From Myxococcus qinghaiensis (lineage in GTDB: Bacteria; Myxococcota; Myxococcia; Myxococcales; Myxococcaceae): 64,000 bases of DNA. Positions 17,561 through 26,526 of the stretch are shown here, piece after piece (position 1 is the stretch's first letter; each line of letters begins with the position of its first letter). Both the position numbers and the translations under genes were made by a program. The notes below the pieces were generated by a model that saw nothing but the letters and a program-made list of their open reading frames with translations, was not told the DNA's origin and did no database searches. The stretch lies in contig NZ_JAKCFA010000005.1 of the NCBI RefSeq assembly GCF_024198215.1, forward strand, positions 310,001 to 374,000, read 5' to 3'.

Positions 17561-18955
17561 ATGGAACTCGGATTCGAGACAATCGGAAACGCCACACTCA
17601 TCTGCCACGACAACGGACCGGTGCTGGTCACCGACCCATGGACTCACGGCGCCGCATACTTCGGGAGCTGGACGCTGTCCCACGACATTCCCGAGGAGGT
17701 GCGAGACACCATCCAGCGCTGTCAGTACGTGTGGCTGTCCCATGGCCACCCGGACCACCTGAGCGCGGAGTCACTGGAGAAGCTGCGCGAGCAGACGATT
17801 CTGGTGCCCAACCACTTCGGCGGGCGCATCCGCGATGACCTGCGTGAGCAGGGCTTCAACGTGCACGTGCTGGTGGACCGCGTGTGGACGCAGCTGTCCC
17901 CGCGCATCCGCGTCCTGTGCATCCCGGACATGAACCAGGACGCGGTGCTCCTGGTCGACGTGGACGGGCGGCTCCTCGTCAACCTCAACGACGCAGGCGA
18001 CCGGGGCTGGGGCCGCTTCGTGCGAAGCATGGTGCGCCGGTACGACGAGTCGTACCTGCTGGCCCTGTCCGGCTACGGCGACGCGGACATGATCAACTAC
18101 TTCACCGAGGACGGGCAGCGAGTCATTCCCTACGCCGCGGCGAAGACGCCGGTGGGACGCACCATCGCCCGGCAGGCGGAGTTCTACGGCGCGCGCTACT
18201 TCGTGCCCTTCAGCTCCATGCACAAGTACCAGCGCGCCGACTCCATGTGGGCCTCCGAGTACACGACGACGCTCGACGACTACAGTCGGGGCTTCGAGTC
18301 CGAGACGTGCACGCTCCTGCCCGCCTTCATCCGCTGCGACTTCTCCAAGGACGACAAGCAGCTCATCCGCCCCACGGAGCGCGCGCTGCTGCCGGTGGAC
18401 CCGAAGGAGTTCGGCGACGACTGGAACGAGATGCTGGAGGCCGACGAGGCCCGGACGCTGCGCGAGTACTTCGGCGGGATTGAGCACCTGGGCTCCGTGC
18501 TCGACTTCCTCCGCTTCCGCGTGGGCGGCCAGGACCACGTCATCGAGTTCCACACCCGCCGCTTCCGCCGGGGCATCACCTTCGAGGCCCCGCGCAACTC
18601 GCTGATGACGGCCGTGCGCTACCGCGTCTTCGATGACCTGCTCATCGGCAACTTCATGAAGACGACGCTGCACGGCGACTTCGGCGAGGGGCGGCTGTAC
18701 CCGGACTTCAGCCCCTACGTGGCCAAGTACGCGGACAACGGCAAGGCCCGCACGCGCAACGAGCTGAAGACCTACTTCTCCGAGTACCGCCGCAGGGACC
18801 CGGTGGGCTTCCTGCGCGGCCAGGTGGAGGCGCACTGCGTGAGGCCGCTCCAGACGCAGTCGGCGGAGCTGCTGCGCACGCTCCTGCCGTCGGACTCCAC
18901 GGCGTTCCGCACCGCCAAGGAGACCTTCTGGAAGATGCGGCGCGCGCTGCTGTGA
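17561..18955 (+). CDS. Metallo-beta-lactamase-fold hydrolase
   Basis: A 464-residue cytoplasmic protein (no signal peptide). The metal-binding signature SHGHPDH (HxHxDH) lies at about residues 61-67, within an N-terminal metallo-beta-lactamase-type domain like UlaG and the MBL part of CMP-N-acetylneuraminate hydroxylase-type proteins. The C-terminal 180 residues (LRFRVGGQDHVIEFHTRRFR and after) form an additional domain seen in such long MBL proteins. The substrate cannot be read. ATG 17561 is preferred over the long upstream extension because GGGGAG lies just before it and homologues start near this point. It converges on the cardiolipin synthase gene with a 13-bp gap. Confidence 0.75.
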   Translation: MELGFETIGNATLICHDNGPVLVTDPWTHGAAYFGSWTLSHDIPEEVRDTIQRCQYVWLSHGHPDHLSAESLEKLREQTILVPNHFGGRIRDDLREQGFNVHVLVDRVWTQLSPRIRVLCIPDMNQDAVLLVDVDGRLLVNLNDAGDRGWGRFVRSMVRRYDESYLLALSGYGDADMINYFTEDGQRVIPYAAAKTPVGRTIARQAEFYGARYFVPFSSMHKYQRADSMWASEYTTTLDDYSRGFESETCTLLPAFIRCDFSKDDKQLIRPTERALLPVDPKEFGDDWNEMLEADEARTLREYFGGIEHLGSVLDFLRFRVGGQDHVIEFHTRRFRRGITFEAPRNSLMTAVRYRVFDDLLIGNFMKTTLHGDFGEGRLYPDFSPYVAKYADNGKARTRNELKTYFSEYRRRDPVGFLRGQVEAHCVRPLQTQSAELLRTLLPSDSTAFRTAKETFWKMRRALL

Positions 18956-18968
18956 GTCGCCGCGCCCG

Positions 18969-20444
18969 CTAGAGGTACGGAGACAGGAGCCGGGCCAGCC
19001 CATCCCTCAATCGGATGGGCAGGGGCCGGCCATCCACCTGCTCGCGGCTGAGGGGCCGCGAGCGTGACAGCCGCTCCTCCACCACCGCGTTCAGCCGCCC
19101 CGCCAGCTCCGCGTCGTAGCACTCCACGTTCAGCTCGAAGTTGAGCCGCAGCGAGCGCGGGTCCCAGTTCGCAGAGCCGATGAGCCCCCACTCTCCATCC
19201 ACCACCATCAGCTTGGTGTGGTCGAAGGGGGGCTCGGTGAGGAACACCCGGCACCCCGACGCCAGCACCTGCCAGAGCTGCGCGGTGCTGGCCCACTGCA
19301 CCACCGGCAGGTTTCCCTTCCGGGGCAGCACCACGTCCACGCGCACGCCGCGCAGCGCCGCCACGTTGAGCGCGGTGATGAGCGCCGCGTCCGGCAGGAA
19401 GTACGGCGTGACGATGCGCACCGACGTCCGCGCGATGGACAGCGCCCCGAGCAACACCGTGCGCAGCTTCTCGAAGTCCTCGTCCGGCCCGTCCGGAATC
19501 CCCCGCGCCAGCACCGCGCCCACTGGCGCGTGCTCCGGAAACCACGCGTCCCCCGTCAGCTTCTCCCGCGTGGTGAAGACCCAGTCCTCGGCGAAGGTCT
19601 CCTGCAGCTGCGCCACCACCGGGCCCTCCAGGCGGAAGTGCAAGTCACGCGCGGCCTGCTCGCCCGGCCAGAAGTGCTCGCGGATGTTCATCCCGCCCGT
19701 GAAGCCCACGCGCCCGTCCACCACCAGCACCTTGCGGTGGTTGCGCAGGTTCATGAAGGGCAGCCGGTAGGGCATCAACGAGGGCAGGAAGCGCGCGGCG
19801 TGGATGCCCTCGCGCTTGAGGCGGCCCAGAATCGTCGGCCACGTGTAGCGCGCGCCCACCGCGTCCACCAGCACCCGCGTCTGCACCCCGCGCCGCACCG
19901 CCTCGCCCAGCGCCCTCGCGAAGTGCCGGCCCGCCATGTCGTTGTCGAAGATGTAGCTGCACAGCGAGATGGACGTGCGCGCGCCTGCTATCGCCTCCAG
20001 CATGGCCGGGTAGGCGTCCGTCCGGGACTCCAGCACCGTGATTCGATTGCCGGGCAGCAGCGGCCGGTGCAGCACCGCGTCCCCCAGGCGCGCCAGCGGC
20101 GCCAGGTGGGCGACCTCCGGCTTCACCCGCGACACGCCCTCCGCCACCACCGCCTCCACGCCGCGGATGGGCGGGAACAGCCCGTGCTCACGCCGGGGCG
20201 TCAGCGAGCGAGCGCGCCGGCGGATGCGATTGATGCCCAACAACAGATAGAGCACCGCGCCGAGCACCGGCACCAGCCACACCAATCCCACCCAGCCCAC
20301 CGCCGCGCGCACGTCCCGCTTGCGCAGCACCACGTGCGTGCTGGTCAGCACGCTCACCAGCACCGTCAGCACCGCCGCCACGTGCGGCCACGCCGCCTCC
20401 AGCCAGGTGACCACCACGGACATGTCGAACAGGAAAGAGGACAC
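18969..20444 (-). CDS. cls: Cardiolipin synthase / phospholipase D family
   Basis: A 491-residue inner-membrane enzyme that joins phospholipids into cardiolipin by phosphatidyl transfer. Two N-terminal transmembrane helices (about 20-40 and 50-72) precede two PLD domains. HKD motifs: NHRKVLVVDG in the first and DHTKLMVVDG in the second, the latter followed by GSANWDPRS. Length and order match bacterial Cls enzymes. GTG 20444 is the likely start because GGAGG lies 7-8 bp before it; an internal ATG at 20423 is the alternative. The gene is alone on its strand and converges on the MBL gene. Confidence 0.87.
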   Translation of the reverse strand: MSSFLFDMSVVVTWLEAAWPHVAAVLTVLVSVLTSTHVVLRKRDVRAAVGWVGLVWLVPVLGAVLYLLLGINRIRRRARSLTPRREHGLFPPIRGVEAVVAEGVSRVKPEVAHLAPLARLGDAVLHRPLLPGNRITVLESRTDAYPAMLEAIAGARTSISLCSYIFDNDMAGRHFARALGEAVRRGVQTRVLVDAVGARYTWPTILGRLKREGIHAARFLPSLMPYRLPFMNLRNHRKVLVVDGRVGFTGGMNIREHFWPGEQAARDLHFRLEGPVVAQLQETFAEDWVFTTREKLTGDAWFPEHAPVGAVLARGIPDGPDEDFEKLRTVLLGALSIARTSVRIVTPYFLPDAALITALNVAALRGVRVDVVLPRKGNLPVVQWASTAQLWQVLASGCRVFLTEPPFDHTKLMVVDGEWGLIGSANWDPRSLRLNFELNVECYDAELAGRLNAVVEERLSRSRPLSREQVDGRPLPIRLRDGLARLLSPYL

Positions 20445-20915
20445 GGAGCCCTCCGGCTATACACGGGACACCCGCCACGGCGCAGCGCGGTGCGCCCCGC
20501 CACTGTCAGGCCGCGCCGCGTCGGAGCCGCTTGACGCATCCTGACGGCGCGTGCATGGTGATTGACCCTTTCCGCTCCGGATGCGAGTGCGAGGGGCCCC
20601 TGTCCAGGTTTCCTTCGACCCCGGGGCGGTTGACTGATTCGCGGACAGCATTGTCCGGTTCTCGAACAGTCCCGCCGACGAGAAGAAACTCCAGTTCTTC
20701 CAGCAGGTTCCAGAACCCCATGTCAGGTCCATTTACAATCGGGCCTCAAGACCTGGAGTGCGGATACTCCAGGTTAATCCTTTATAGCGGTTTTTGCCAT
20801 TGTAAGACGTTCTTGGCCCGACAGTTGCTCATGGGCAGGGCGCGCCGTGCCGCGGCTGGTGGAGGAACCAGGTGGAGGGCGCATCCCCCGCAGTTGCTGG
20901 TCCAAGGAAATCCGA
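20445..20915. other. Divergent intergenic region, cls / HExxH protease
   Basis: 471 bp between divergent genes. The part from about 20730 to 20830 is clearly more A/T-rich than the rest of the window and holds the inverted repeat at 20751-20774 followed by TTTATAGCGGTTTTTGCC. This is the likely promoter/regulatory zone of the protease gene, although no -35/-10 pair with correct spacing stands out. Confidence 0.5.
20751..20774. promoter_or_regulatory. 9-bp inverted repeat upstream of the lipoprotein protease
   Basis: ACCTGGAGT, spacer GCGGAT, ACTCCAGGT: a perfect 9-bp inverted repeat, 142 bp before the protease start, in an A/T-rich patch. Centre-to-centre spacing suits a dimeric regulator; an RNA hairpin is the alternative. 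Confidence 0.5.
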
Positions 20916-21740
20916 ATGCTCAAGTTCCGCTCGATGGCGTTGCTGGCTGGTGTCGCTCTTCTGGGGACCGCGTGTGGTGGTCCCGAGGCCTCCGAGACGC
21001 AGGCGCCGAAGATGACGTGGGAGGAGTTCCGCGCGAGTGCCGTGCAGGATCCCGAAGGCAAGTGGATCTTCGACATGGACCAGGCCGTGGACAGCGAGGA
21101 GGAGCTGCGCGCCTACTTCGACAACAACGTCGTCACGGACGAGGGCAAGAACCACGACGGCCTGGCCGTGTACAACGTCGGCGGTGGCACGGCGAATGAC
21201 CGCAAGTGGAGCTCCACGCAGAAGGGCTCGCTGACGTACTGCGTGAGCAGCACCTTCGGCACGACGAACAAGGCGAAGGTCGTCACGGCGATGAACAGCG
21301 CGACGGCGGCCTGGGAGGCCACCGCGAGCGTGAACTTCGTCCACAGCACCTCGTACGACGCGAGCTGCACGGCGAGCCAGGCGGGCGTGCTGTTCGACGT
21401 GCGTCCGGTGAACTCCGGTGGCCAGTACCTGGCGCGCGCGTTCTTCCCCGGCTCGGCTCGCTCGGGCCGCAACGTCCTCATCGACAACACGGCGTTCGGC
21501 AGCATCTCGCCCTGGACGCTGGCGGGCATCCTGCGCCACGAGCTGGGCCACACGCTCGGCTTCCGTCACGAGCACACCCGCCTGTCCAGCACGGGCTGCT
21601 ACGAGGACGCGCAGTGGCGCGCGCTGACGGCGTACGACAGCGCCTCCGTCATGCACTACCCCCAGTGCCGTGGCACGCAGACGGGCGACCTCGTCCTGAC
21701 CAGCCTGGACAAGACGGGCGCTCGCGCTCTGTATCCGTGA
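20916..21740 (+). CDS. Secreted lipoprotein zinc protease (HExxHxxGFxHE, M57/M10-like)
   Basis: A 274-residue predicted lipoprotein (lipobox GTAC, Cys20). The zinc signature HELGHTLGFRHEH puts ligands at His208, His212 and His218 with catalytic Glu209. Downstream SVMHYPQC supplies the Met-turn. This is the metzincin-like arrangement of the M57/M10 families, common among myxobacterial secreted proteases. Residues about 25-75 (TWEEFRASAV, EGKWIFDMDQ) may be a propeptide. ATG 20916 has AAGGAA about 8 bp upstream and places the signal peptide at the N-terminus; the longer frame from 20847 does not. Terminator 21808-21857 follows. Confidence 0.85.
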   Translation: MLKFRSMALLAGVALLGTACGGPEASETQAPKMTWEEFRASAVQDPEGKWIFDMDQAVDSEEELRAYFDNNVVTDEGKNHDGLAVYNVGGGTANDRKWSSTQKGSLTYCVSSTFGTTNKAKVVTAMNSATAAWEATASVNFVHSTSYDASCTASQAGVLFDVRPVNSGGQYLARAFFPGSARSGRNVLIDNTAFGSISPWTLAGILRHELGHTLGFRHEHTRLSSTGCYEDAQWRALTAYDSASVMHYPQCRGTQTGDLVLTSLDKTGARALYP

Positions 21741-21807
21741 TTTGAGTTCGACTCACCCGGCCAAGGCTCCCCTCGTCACGTGAGTGGCGGTGGGGGCCGA
21801 GGCCCCA

Positions 21808-21857
21808 GGCCGGAAGGTTCCTTCTCCCGCGGAGGGGGGTGCCTTCCGGCCTTTCTG
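21808..21857 (+). terminator. Rho-independent-type terminator between convergent genes
   Basis: GGCCGGAAGG (21808-21817) pairs perfectly with CCTTCCGGCC (21842-21851), loop 24 nt, followed by TTTCTG. It lies between the protease stop and the stop of the DUF5335 gene on the other strand, so it probably ends the protease transcript. Confidence 0.6.
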
Positions 21858-21871
21858 CGTGGCCGTGCCCG

Positions 21872-22255
21872 TCAGTCCATGTTTCGCGCGCCGGCCGTGG
21901 CGGCCTCGCCGAAGTAGATGAGCGTCTTGGTGTTGTCCTCGGCGCTTTCGATATCGAGGCACTCCAACTCGCCGCTCTCGCTCTCGTCCGCGTAGATGTG
22001 TTCCGGCTTCTGGATGCGGTGGGTGTCTTCCCCGTCCGGGTTGTCGATGATGATGGCCACGACGCCCTTGTCGCTGCCCTTCTCCTCCAGGCTGATCTCC
22101 ACCAGCGCCCCGCCCTTGACGGCCGACTGCGCTCCCAGGTCCAGCCCCTCCACCTCGATGCGAACCGGGTGCTCCTTCTCCATGTTGGAGAGCAGCGCCA
22201 GATAGTCCGCCCAGCCCTCCCGGGGAATCTCTCGCGTGTGGTCCGTGTGAGCCAT
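21872..22255 (-). CDS. DUF5335 family protein
   Basis: A 127-residue soluble acidic protein. Blocks such as PREGWADYLALLSNMEKEHP, VEGLDLGAQ and IIIDNPDGEDTHRIQKPEHI fit DUF5335, a family of small proteins without assigned function. GGAGGG lies 9 bp before ATG 22255. It is read in the same direction as the ClpX-like gene and begins 135 bp after that gene ends, so co-transcription is possible. No motif suggests an activity. Confidence 0.72.
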   Translation of the reverse strand: MAHTDHTREIPREGWADYLALLSNMEKEHPVRIEVEGLDLGAQSAVKGGALVEISLEEKGSDKGVVAIIIDNPDGEDTHRIQKPEHIYADESESGELECLDIESAEDNTKTLIYFGEAATAGARNMD

Positions 22256-22389
22256 GTGTGTGTCCCTCCGGTGTTGGCGTTCCCGAGTAGACCGTAAGGC
22301 TCGTGCGGGCCTGGACGCAGCCGGGCCCGCCCTCCTGCTCGCCGTCCGAGCCGCCGACAAGCTCCCGCTGGCTCGCGGGCCCTGGGGCG

Positions 22390-23535
22390 CTATTCGGTGA
22401 GGGAGCGCACCGAGTCGCCTTCCAGCACCAGGCGCACCGTGGAGGCGGTGCCCTGCCGGCCGAAGTGCTCGTAGGCCGTCTGCTCCAGCAGGGGGCCCAG
22501 GGTGGTGCGCAGGCCGCGCGCGCCCGTCTCGCGCTTGAGCGCGCGCGTCACGATGTGCTCGCGCACGGAGGGCTCCACCTGGAGGCGCAGACCCTCCTGC
22601 TCGAACTCGCGCTCGTATGAGCGCAGCACGTTGTTCTGGAGGATGTCGCCCAGCGTGGCCGCGTCCAGCGGCGTGAAGGAGACCAGCCGGTTGAAGCGGC
22701 CGATGAGCTCCGGGATGAAGCCGTAGCGCGCGAAGGCCGTCGTCTGCTCCAGCTGCTCCTGGGTGACGGCCACGGCGATGGACTCCTCGGGCGTGTGCTG
22801 GGGCTCGCGGCCGAAGCCCAGGCGCTCCGTGCGCGTCATGCCCTCCGCCGTGGAGCGCAGGCCGCTGAAGGCGCCGCAGGCGATGAACGTGACACAGGAC
22901 AGCTCCATCGTGTCCGGCTGGAGCCGGCTGGTGAAGCCGAAGTCCGGAGGGAAGTCCGCGTTGGCGGCGGAGAGCAGATGCAGGAGGCTGCGCTGCACGC
23001 CGAAGCCGCTGACGTCCTTGGTGGTCTGCTGTCCGGCGAAGCGGCTGTCGGAGCGGCTGGTGGCGAGCTTGTCGAACTCGTCCATGCAGATGACGCCGCA
23101 CGCGGCCCAGTCCGCGTCCTTGTCGGCGACTTCATACAGGCGCGACAGGAGCGTGTTGACGTCGTCGCCCACGTAGCCCGTCTCGGAGAACTGGGTGGCG
23201 TCCGCCAGCACCGTGGGCACGGCGAGGATTTCGCGGAACAAGAGCTCCACGAGGAACGTCTTGCCGGAGCCGGTGGGCCCCAGGAACATGCAGTTCTCGC
23301 GCAGGCCCGGCTCGGGCGCGAGTCCCTCCAGGTGCAGGCGGCGGATGCGGCGCAGGTGGCGGTAGGCCAGCACGGAGGCCGCGCGGCGCGCCTCCTCCTG
23401 CCCCCGGTAGCCCAGGTCCGTGAGCCGCGCGTCGATTTCGCGGGGGGAGAGGACTTCCAGGGCCGCGACACGCTCGCGGACATCCTCACCGCGAGGGACA
23501 GGCCGTGACTCCAGGCCATGGCGGGCGACAGTCAT
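22390..23535 (-). CDS. ClpX-like AAA+ unfoldase lacking the zinc-binding domain
   Basis: A 381-residue AAA+ ATPase most like ClpX, which unfolds proteins and feeds them to ClpP. Walker A GPTGSGKT is at 86-93, Walker B VICMDE at 148-153. The ClpX pore-1 loop GYVG is present at 120-123. RLGFGR at 238-243 lies where ClpX has its IGF loop, so ClpP docking may be kept. The N-terminal C4 zinc domain that binds adaptors and substrates in ClpX is absent: the first 80 residues are a different helical, Arg-rich region. The RKH loop is also not recognisable. It may serve a special substrate set. The small hypothetical gene at 23749 is divergent. Confidence 0.83.
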   Translation of the reverse strand: MTVARHGLESRPVPRGEDVRERVAALEVLSPREIDARLTDLGYRGQEEARRAASVLAYRHLRRIRRLHLEGLAPEPGLRENCMFLGPTGSGKTFLVELLFREILAVPTVLADATQFSETGYVGDDVNTLLSRLYEVADKDADWAACGVICMDEFDKLATSRSDSRFAGQQTTKDVSGFGVQRSLLHLLSAANADFPPDFGFTSRLQPDTMELSCVTFIACGAFSGLRSTAEGMTRTERLGFGREPQHTPEESIAVAVTQEQLEQTTAFARYGFIPELIGRFNRLVSFTPLDAATLGDILQNNVLRSYEREFEQEGLRLQVEPSVREHIVTRALKRETGARGLRTTLGPLLEQTAYEHFGRQGTASTVRLVLEGDSVRSLTE

Positions 23536-23748
23536 TTTCCAGGCGGCTCCAGGGAGGGCGGACCGGAAGGCTTCCGGACCGGGGCCGCATCATCCAGGCG
23601 GCTCGGGGCGTCCACAAGCAGGCCGACGACCTCGTGCCTTCCGCGCCCCCGTCATGGATGGACACAGGGGCGAATCAGCCCCCTCGCGGGACGGGCGAGC
23701 GGGCGCGGACGGCTGCGCGCGCCAGGACACGCTGCTTAGCGTCCGGGC

Positions 23749-24240
23749 ATGAGCCTCACGACCCAGGTCGCACCTCCCCTCGCGCTCGCGCCGGAGCACC
23801 ACACGCTGCGCGAGTGGCGCTTGTTGTTCACCCGTCTGCCCACGCCCACCCGGGAGGCACTGCCGGGACGCTACCGGGCGGAGCTGTTGGGCCCCGCCTG
23901 GTTCCAGGGCCTCGCGCTGCGACTGCTGGGCGTGCTGGGGATGCGAGGCTGGTGGGGCAAGGACATCGCCCCCGGGGGACGAGAGGGGGCGAACCTCGTG
24001 AACCGCGTGGGCGGCATCTGGCGGGCCGTGCCGTTGGTGATTCGCGAGGGGACGTCGCGGGTGGACGGGCGCACGTCGCTCCAGGTGGAGTACACGCCGG
24101 AGGTGGGCAGGCAGTGGCGTCCCTGGGTGGACGAGCTGCGCTGGCTGGAGGGGCGCACGCTGCTGGCGATGACGCACCTGGAGCTGCCGGTGCTGCGCCA
24201 CCTCACGGTCCCCTTCCTGCTGCACCGCGAGCCCGCTTGA
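23749..24240 (+). CDS. Hypothetical protein, 163 residues
   Basis: A soluble protein with no signal peptide or clear transmembrane helix. LPGRYRAELLGPAWFQG and LEVEYTP-like stretches suggest a small alpha/beta or lipocalin-like fold, but I do not recognise a family. It is supported by good G/C third-position bias and a start just after the ClpX divergent region. A perfect hairpin GCCCGC/GCGGGC (24231-24236 with 24241-24246) encloses its TGA stop. Confidence 0.6.
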   Translation: MSLTTQVAPPLALAPEHHTLREWRLLFTRLPTPTREALPGRYRAELLGPAWFQGLALRLLGVLGMRGWWGKDIAPGGREGANLVNRVGGIWRAVPLVIREGTSRVDGRTSLQVEYTPEVGRQWRPWVDELRWLEGRTLLAMTHLELPVLRHLTVPFLLHREPA

Positions 24241-24370
24241 GCGGGCGGCCGACGTGAGGGGCGCCTGCCGCGTGTGAACGCCCACCCGTGAACATCTCTG
24301 ATGGGAGAGTGCGCTTCGACTTCGCGCAAGTGCTCCCCGGAGGAACCCGGGCGCATTACAGAACACACAA

Positions 24371-26236
24371 ATGGGTGCTCTGGCGGAGAAGAAGGCGGAC
24401 GCGAAGCAGGCGAAGGTTCCCTCGCTGGGTGCGTGGGTGGAAGAAGGCCCGAAGGTGCGGTGGCGCGTCTGGGCTCCCAGTCACGAGCGCGTGGAGGTGG
24501 TGCTGCACGACGCGCGCGGCGAGCCGGGCCGCGTGCTGCCGATGGCGGCGGAGCGCGACGGCTACTTCAGCGCGGTGCTGGAGGGGCAGGGCGCGGGCGT
24601 GCGCTACAAGCTGCGCGTGGATGGCGCGGGGCCCTTTCCGGACCCGTGGTCCCGCTCGCAGCCGCAGGGCGTGCACGGCCCGTCGGAAGTCGTGGTGCCG
24701 GACTTCGCGTGGACGGACGCCGGCTGGAAGGGCGTGGAGCCCCAGGACCTTGTCCTCTACGAGGTGCACGTGGGCACCGCCACGCCCGAAGGCACCTTCG
24801 AGGCGCTCATCTCCAAGCTGCCCGAGCTGAAGGAGCTGGGCATCACCGCGCTGGAGCTGCTGCCGGTGGCCAGCTTCCCGGGCACTCGCAACTGGGGCTA
24901 CGACGGGGTGGACCTCTTCGCGCCCGCGCAGGTGTATGGCGGGCCCATGGGACTGCGCCGGTTGGTGGACGCCGCGCACGCGCAGGGCCTGGGCGTGTTG
25001 CTGGACGCCGTCTACAACCACTTCGGGCCGGACGGGAACTACCTGCGCGCGTACTCGCCGCACTACTTCACCGGACGCCACCACACGCCGTGGGGCGACG
25101 CGGTGAACTACGACGGCGAGGACAGCCGGCCCGTGCGGGAGATGGTGCTCTCCAACGTGGAGATGTGGATTCGCGACTACCACCTGGACGGCCTGCGCCT
25201 GGACGCGGCGCACGCCATCGTCGATGAGACAGCGCCGCACCTGCTCACCGAAATCGCCGAGCGTGCCCGGGCCAGCGCCCCGGGACGCCGGGTCATCGTC
25301 ATCGCCGAGGACGAGCGCAACGAGCGCCGCCTCATGCTGCCCGCGTCCGAGGGAGGCCACGGGCTGGACGGCGTCTGGGCGGATGACTTCCACCACCAGA
25401 TGCGGCGCGCCTTCGCGGGGGACAGCGAGAGCTACTTCCAGGACTACACGGGCAGCGCGGAGGACCTGGCGCGCACGCTGCGCCAGGGCTGGTTCTACGA
25501 GGGCCAGGTGTCGAAGAACCAGGGGCATGCGCGAGGCACGCGCGCGGAGGGCCTTGCTCCTTCGGCCTTCGTGTACTGCCTCCAGAATCATGACCAGGTG
25601 GGCAACCGCGCGCTGGGCGAGCGACTGGGGCATGACGTGTCCCCCGCGGCCTTCCGCGCGATGAGCGCGTTGCTGCTGCTGTCGCCCTACACGCCGCTGC
25701 TCTTCATGGGGCAGGAGTGGAACGCGAGCACGCCGTTCCTCTACTTCACGGACCACAACGAGGAGCTGGGCCGGCTCGTCACCGAGGGCCGGCGCAAGGA
25801 GTTCGCGGGCTTCACGCGCTTCGCGGGCGAGCAGGTGCCGGACCCGCAGGCGGAGGACACCTTCGCGCGCTCCCGGCTGGACTGGAGCGAGGCCCAGAAG
25901 CCGGGGCACTCGGGCATCCGCGCGCTCTACCGAGAGCTGCTCCGGCTGCGCGCGACGGAGCCCGCGTTGAAGGACGCGCGACGCGGCACGTACGACGCGC
26001 GGGTCGTGGGGCCGGAGGCGCTGGTGCTGGAGCGGCGAGGAGGCGGGCAGGTGCTCCAGGTGTTGCTCGGCCTTCGCGGGAAGGTGGAGCACCGCGTCCC
26101 TCCCGACGCTGAAGTCGTGCTGTGGAGCGAGTCGCCCCGCTTCGGGGGAGACACCAGGACCTCTCCCCTCCAGGACGGAGTCGTGCGCCTGGAAGGGCCG
26201 TCCGCCATCGTGTTGCGCTTCGCGAGTCAGCGGTAG
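24371..26236 (+). CDS. treZ: Malto-oligosyltrehalose trehalohydrolase
   Basis: A 621-residue GH13 enzyme that releases trehalose from maltooligosyl-trehalose, the second step of the TreY-TreZ route from glycogen or maltodextrin. An N-terminal carbohydrate-binding E-set domain (WRVWAPSHERVEVVLHD) precedes the (beta/alpha)8 barrel. Catalytic residues: Asp278 (LRLDAAHAI), Glu313 (IAEDERNE) and Asp408 (QNHDQVGNR). LLDAVYNHFG is the first conserved GH13 block. Length is normal for TreZ. The partner gene treY is not in the window. The ATG at 24371 lacks a close ribosome binding site; GGAGGAA is about 30 bp upstream, so translation could start from another in-frame codon. Confidence 0.9.
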   Translation: MGALAEKKADAKQAKVPSLGAWVEEGPKVRWRVWAPSHERVEVVLHDARGEPGRVLPMAAERDGYFSAVLEGQGAGVRYKLRVDGAGPFPDPWSRSQPQGVHGPSEVVVPDFAWTDAGWKGVEPQDLVLYEVHVGTATPEGTFEALISKLPELKELGITALELLPVASFPGTRNWGYDGVDLFAPAQVYGGPMGLRRLVDAAHAQGLGVLLDAVYNHFGPDGNYLRAYSPHYFTGRHHTPWGDAVNYDGEDSRPVREMVLSNVEMWIRDYHLDGLRLDAAHAIVDETAPHLLTEIAERARASAPGRRVIVIAEDERNERRLMLPASEGGHGLDGVWADDFHHQMRRAFAGDSESYFQDYTGSAEDLARTLRQGWFYEGQVSKNQGHARGTRAEGLAPSAFVYCLQNHDQVGNRALGERLGHDVSPAAFRAMSALLLLSPYTPLLFMGQEWNASTPFLYFTDHNEELGRLVTEGRRKEFAGFTRFAGEQVPDPQAEDTFARSRLDWSEAQKPGHSGIRALYRELLRLRATEPALKDARRGTYDARVVGPEALVLERRGGGQVLQVLLGLRGKVEHRVPPDAEVVLWSESPRFGGDTRTSPLQDGVVRLEGPSAIVLRFASQR

Positions 26237-26526
26237 TGGCCCTGGCGTCCGGACAAGCGCGGGCTTGCTCGAGGGGGTGGGCGATGGGAATGACCTATCA
26301 CCCCCTCGGGTATTGGCGCCGCAGTTCGAACGTTGAGACATCAACACCGTGGGCGGCGTGTCGTGAGGAGACCTGAGCTCCCTGGCGCGCGTCGACGGAG
26401 GAAAGCCAACGCGCCGCGGGGGGAACGCGGCGTGCCGGGGCGGTGCTGTCCGTCCGGTGGGTCGTGGCCCTCGGTGGCCTCACTCGAGGTAGCAACTTGA
26501 ATCCACACCACAGGACCTCATCCCGG

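Noticed and set aside
24356-26347. 663-codon minus-strand frame opposite treZ
   Set aside because: TreZ has all catalytic residues; the antisense frame has none of any family.
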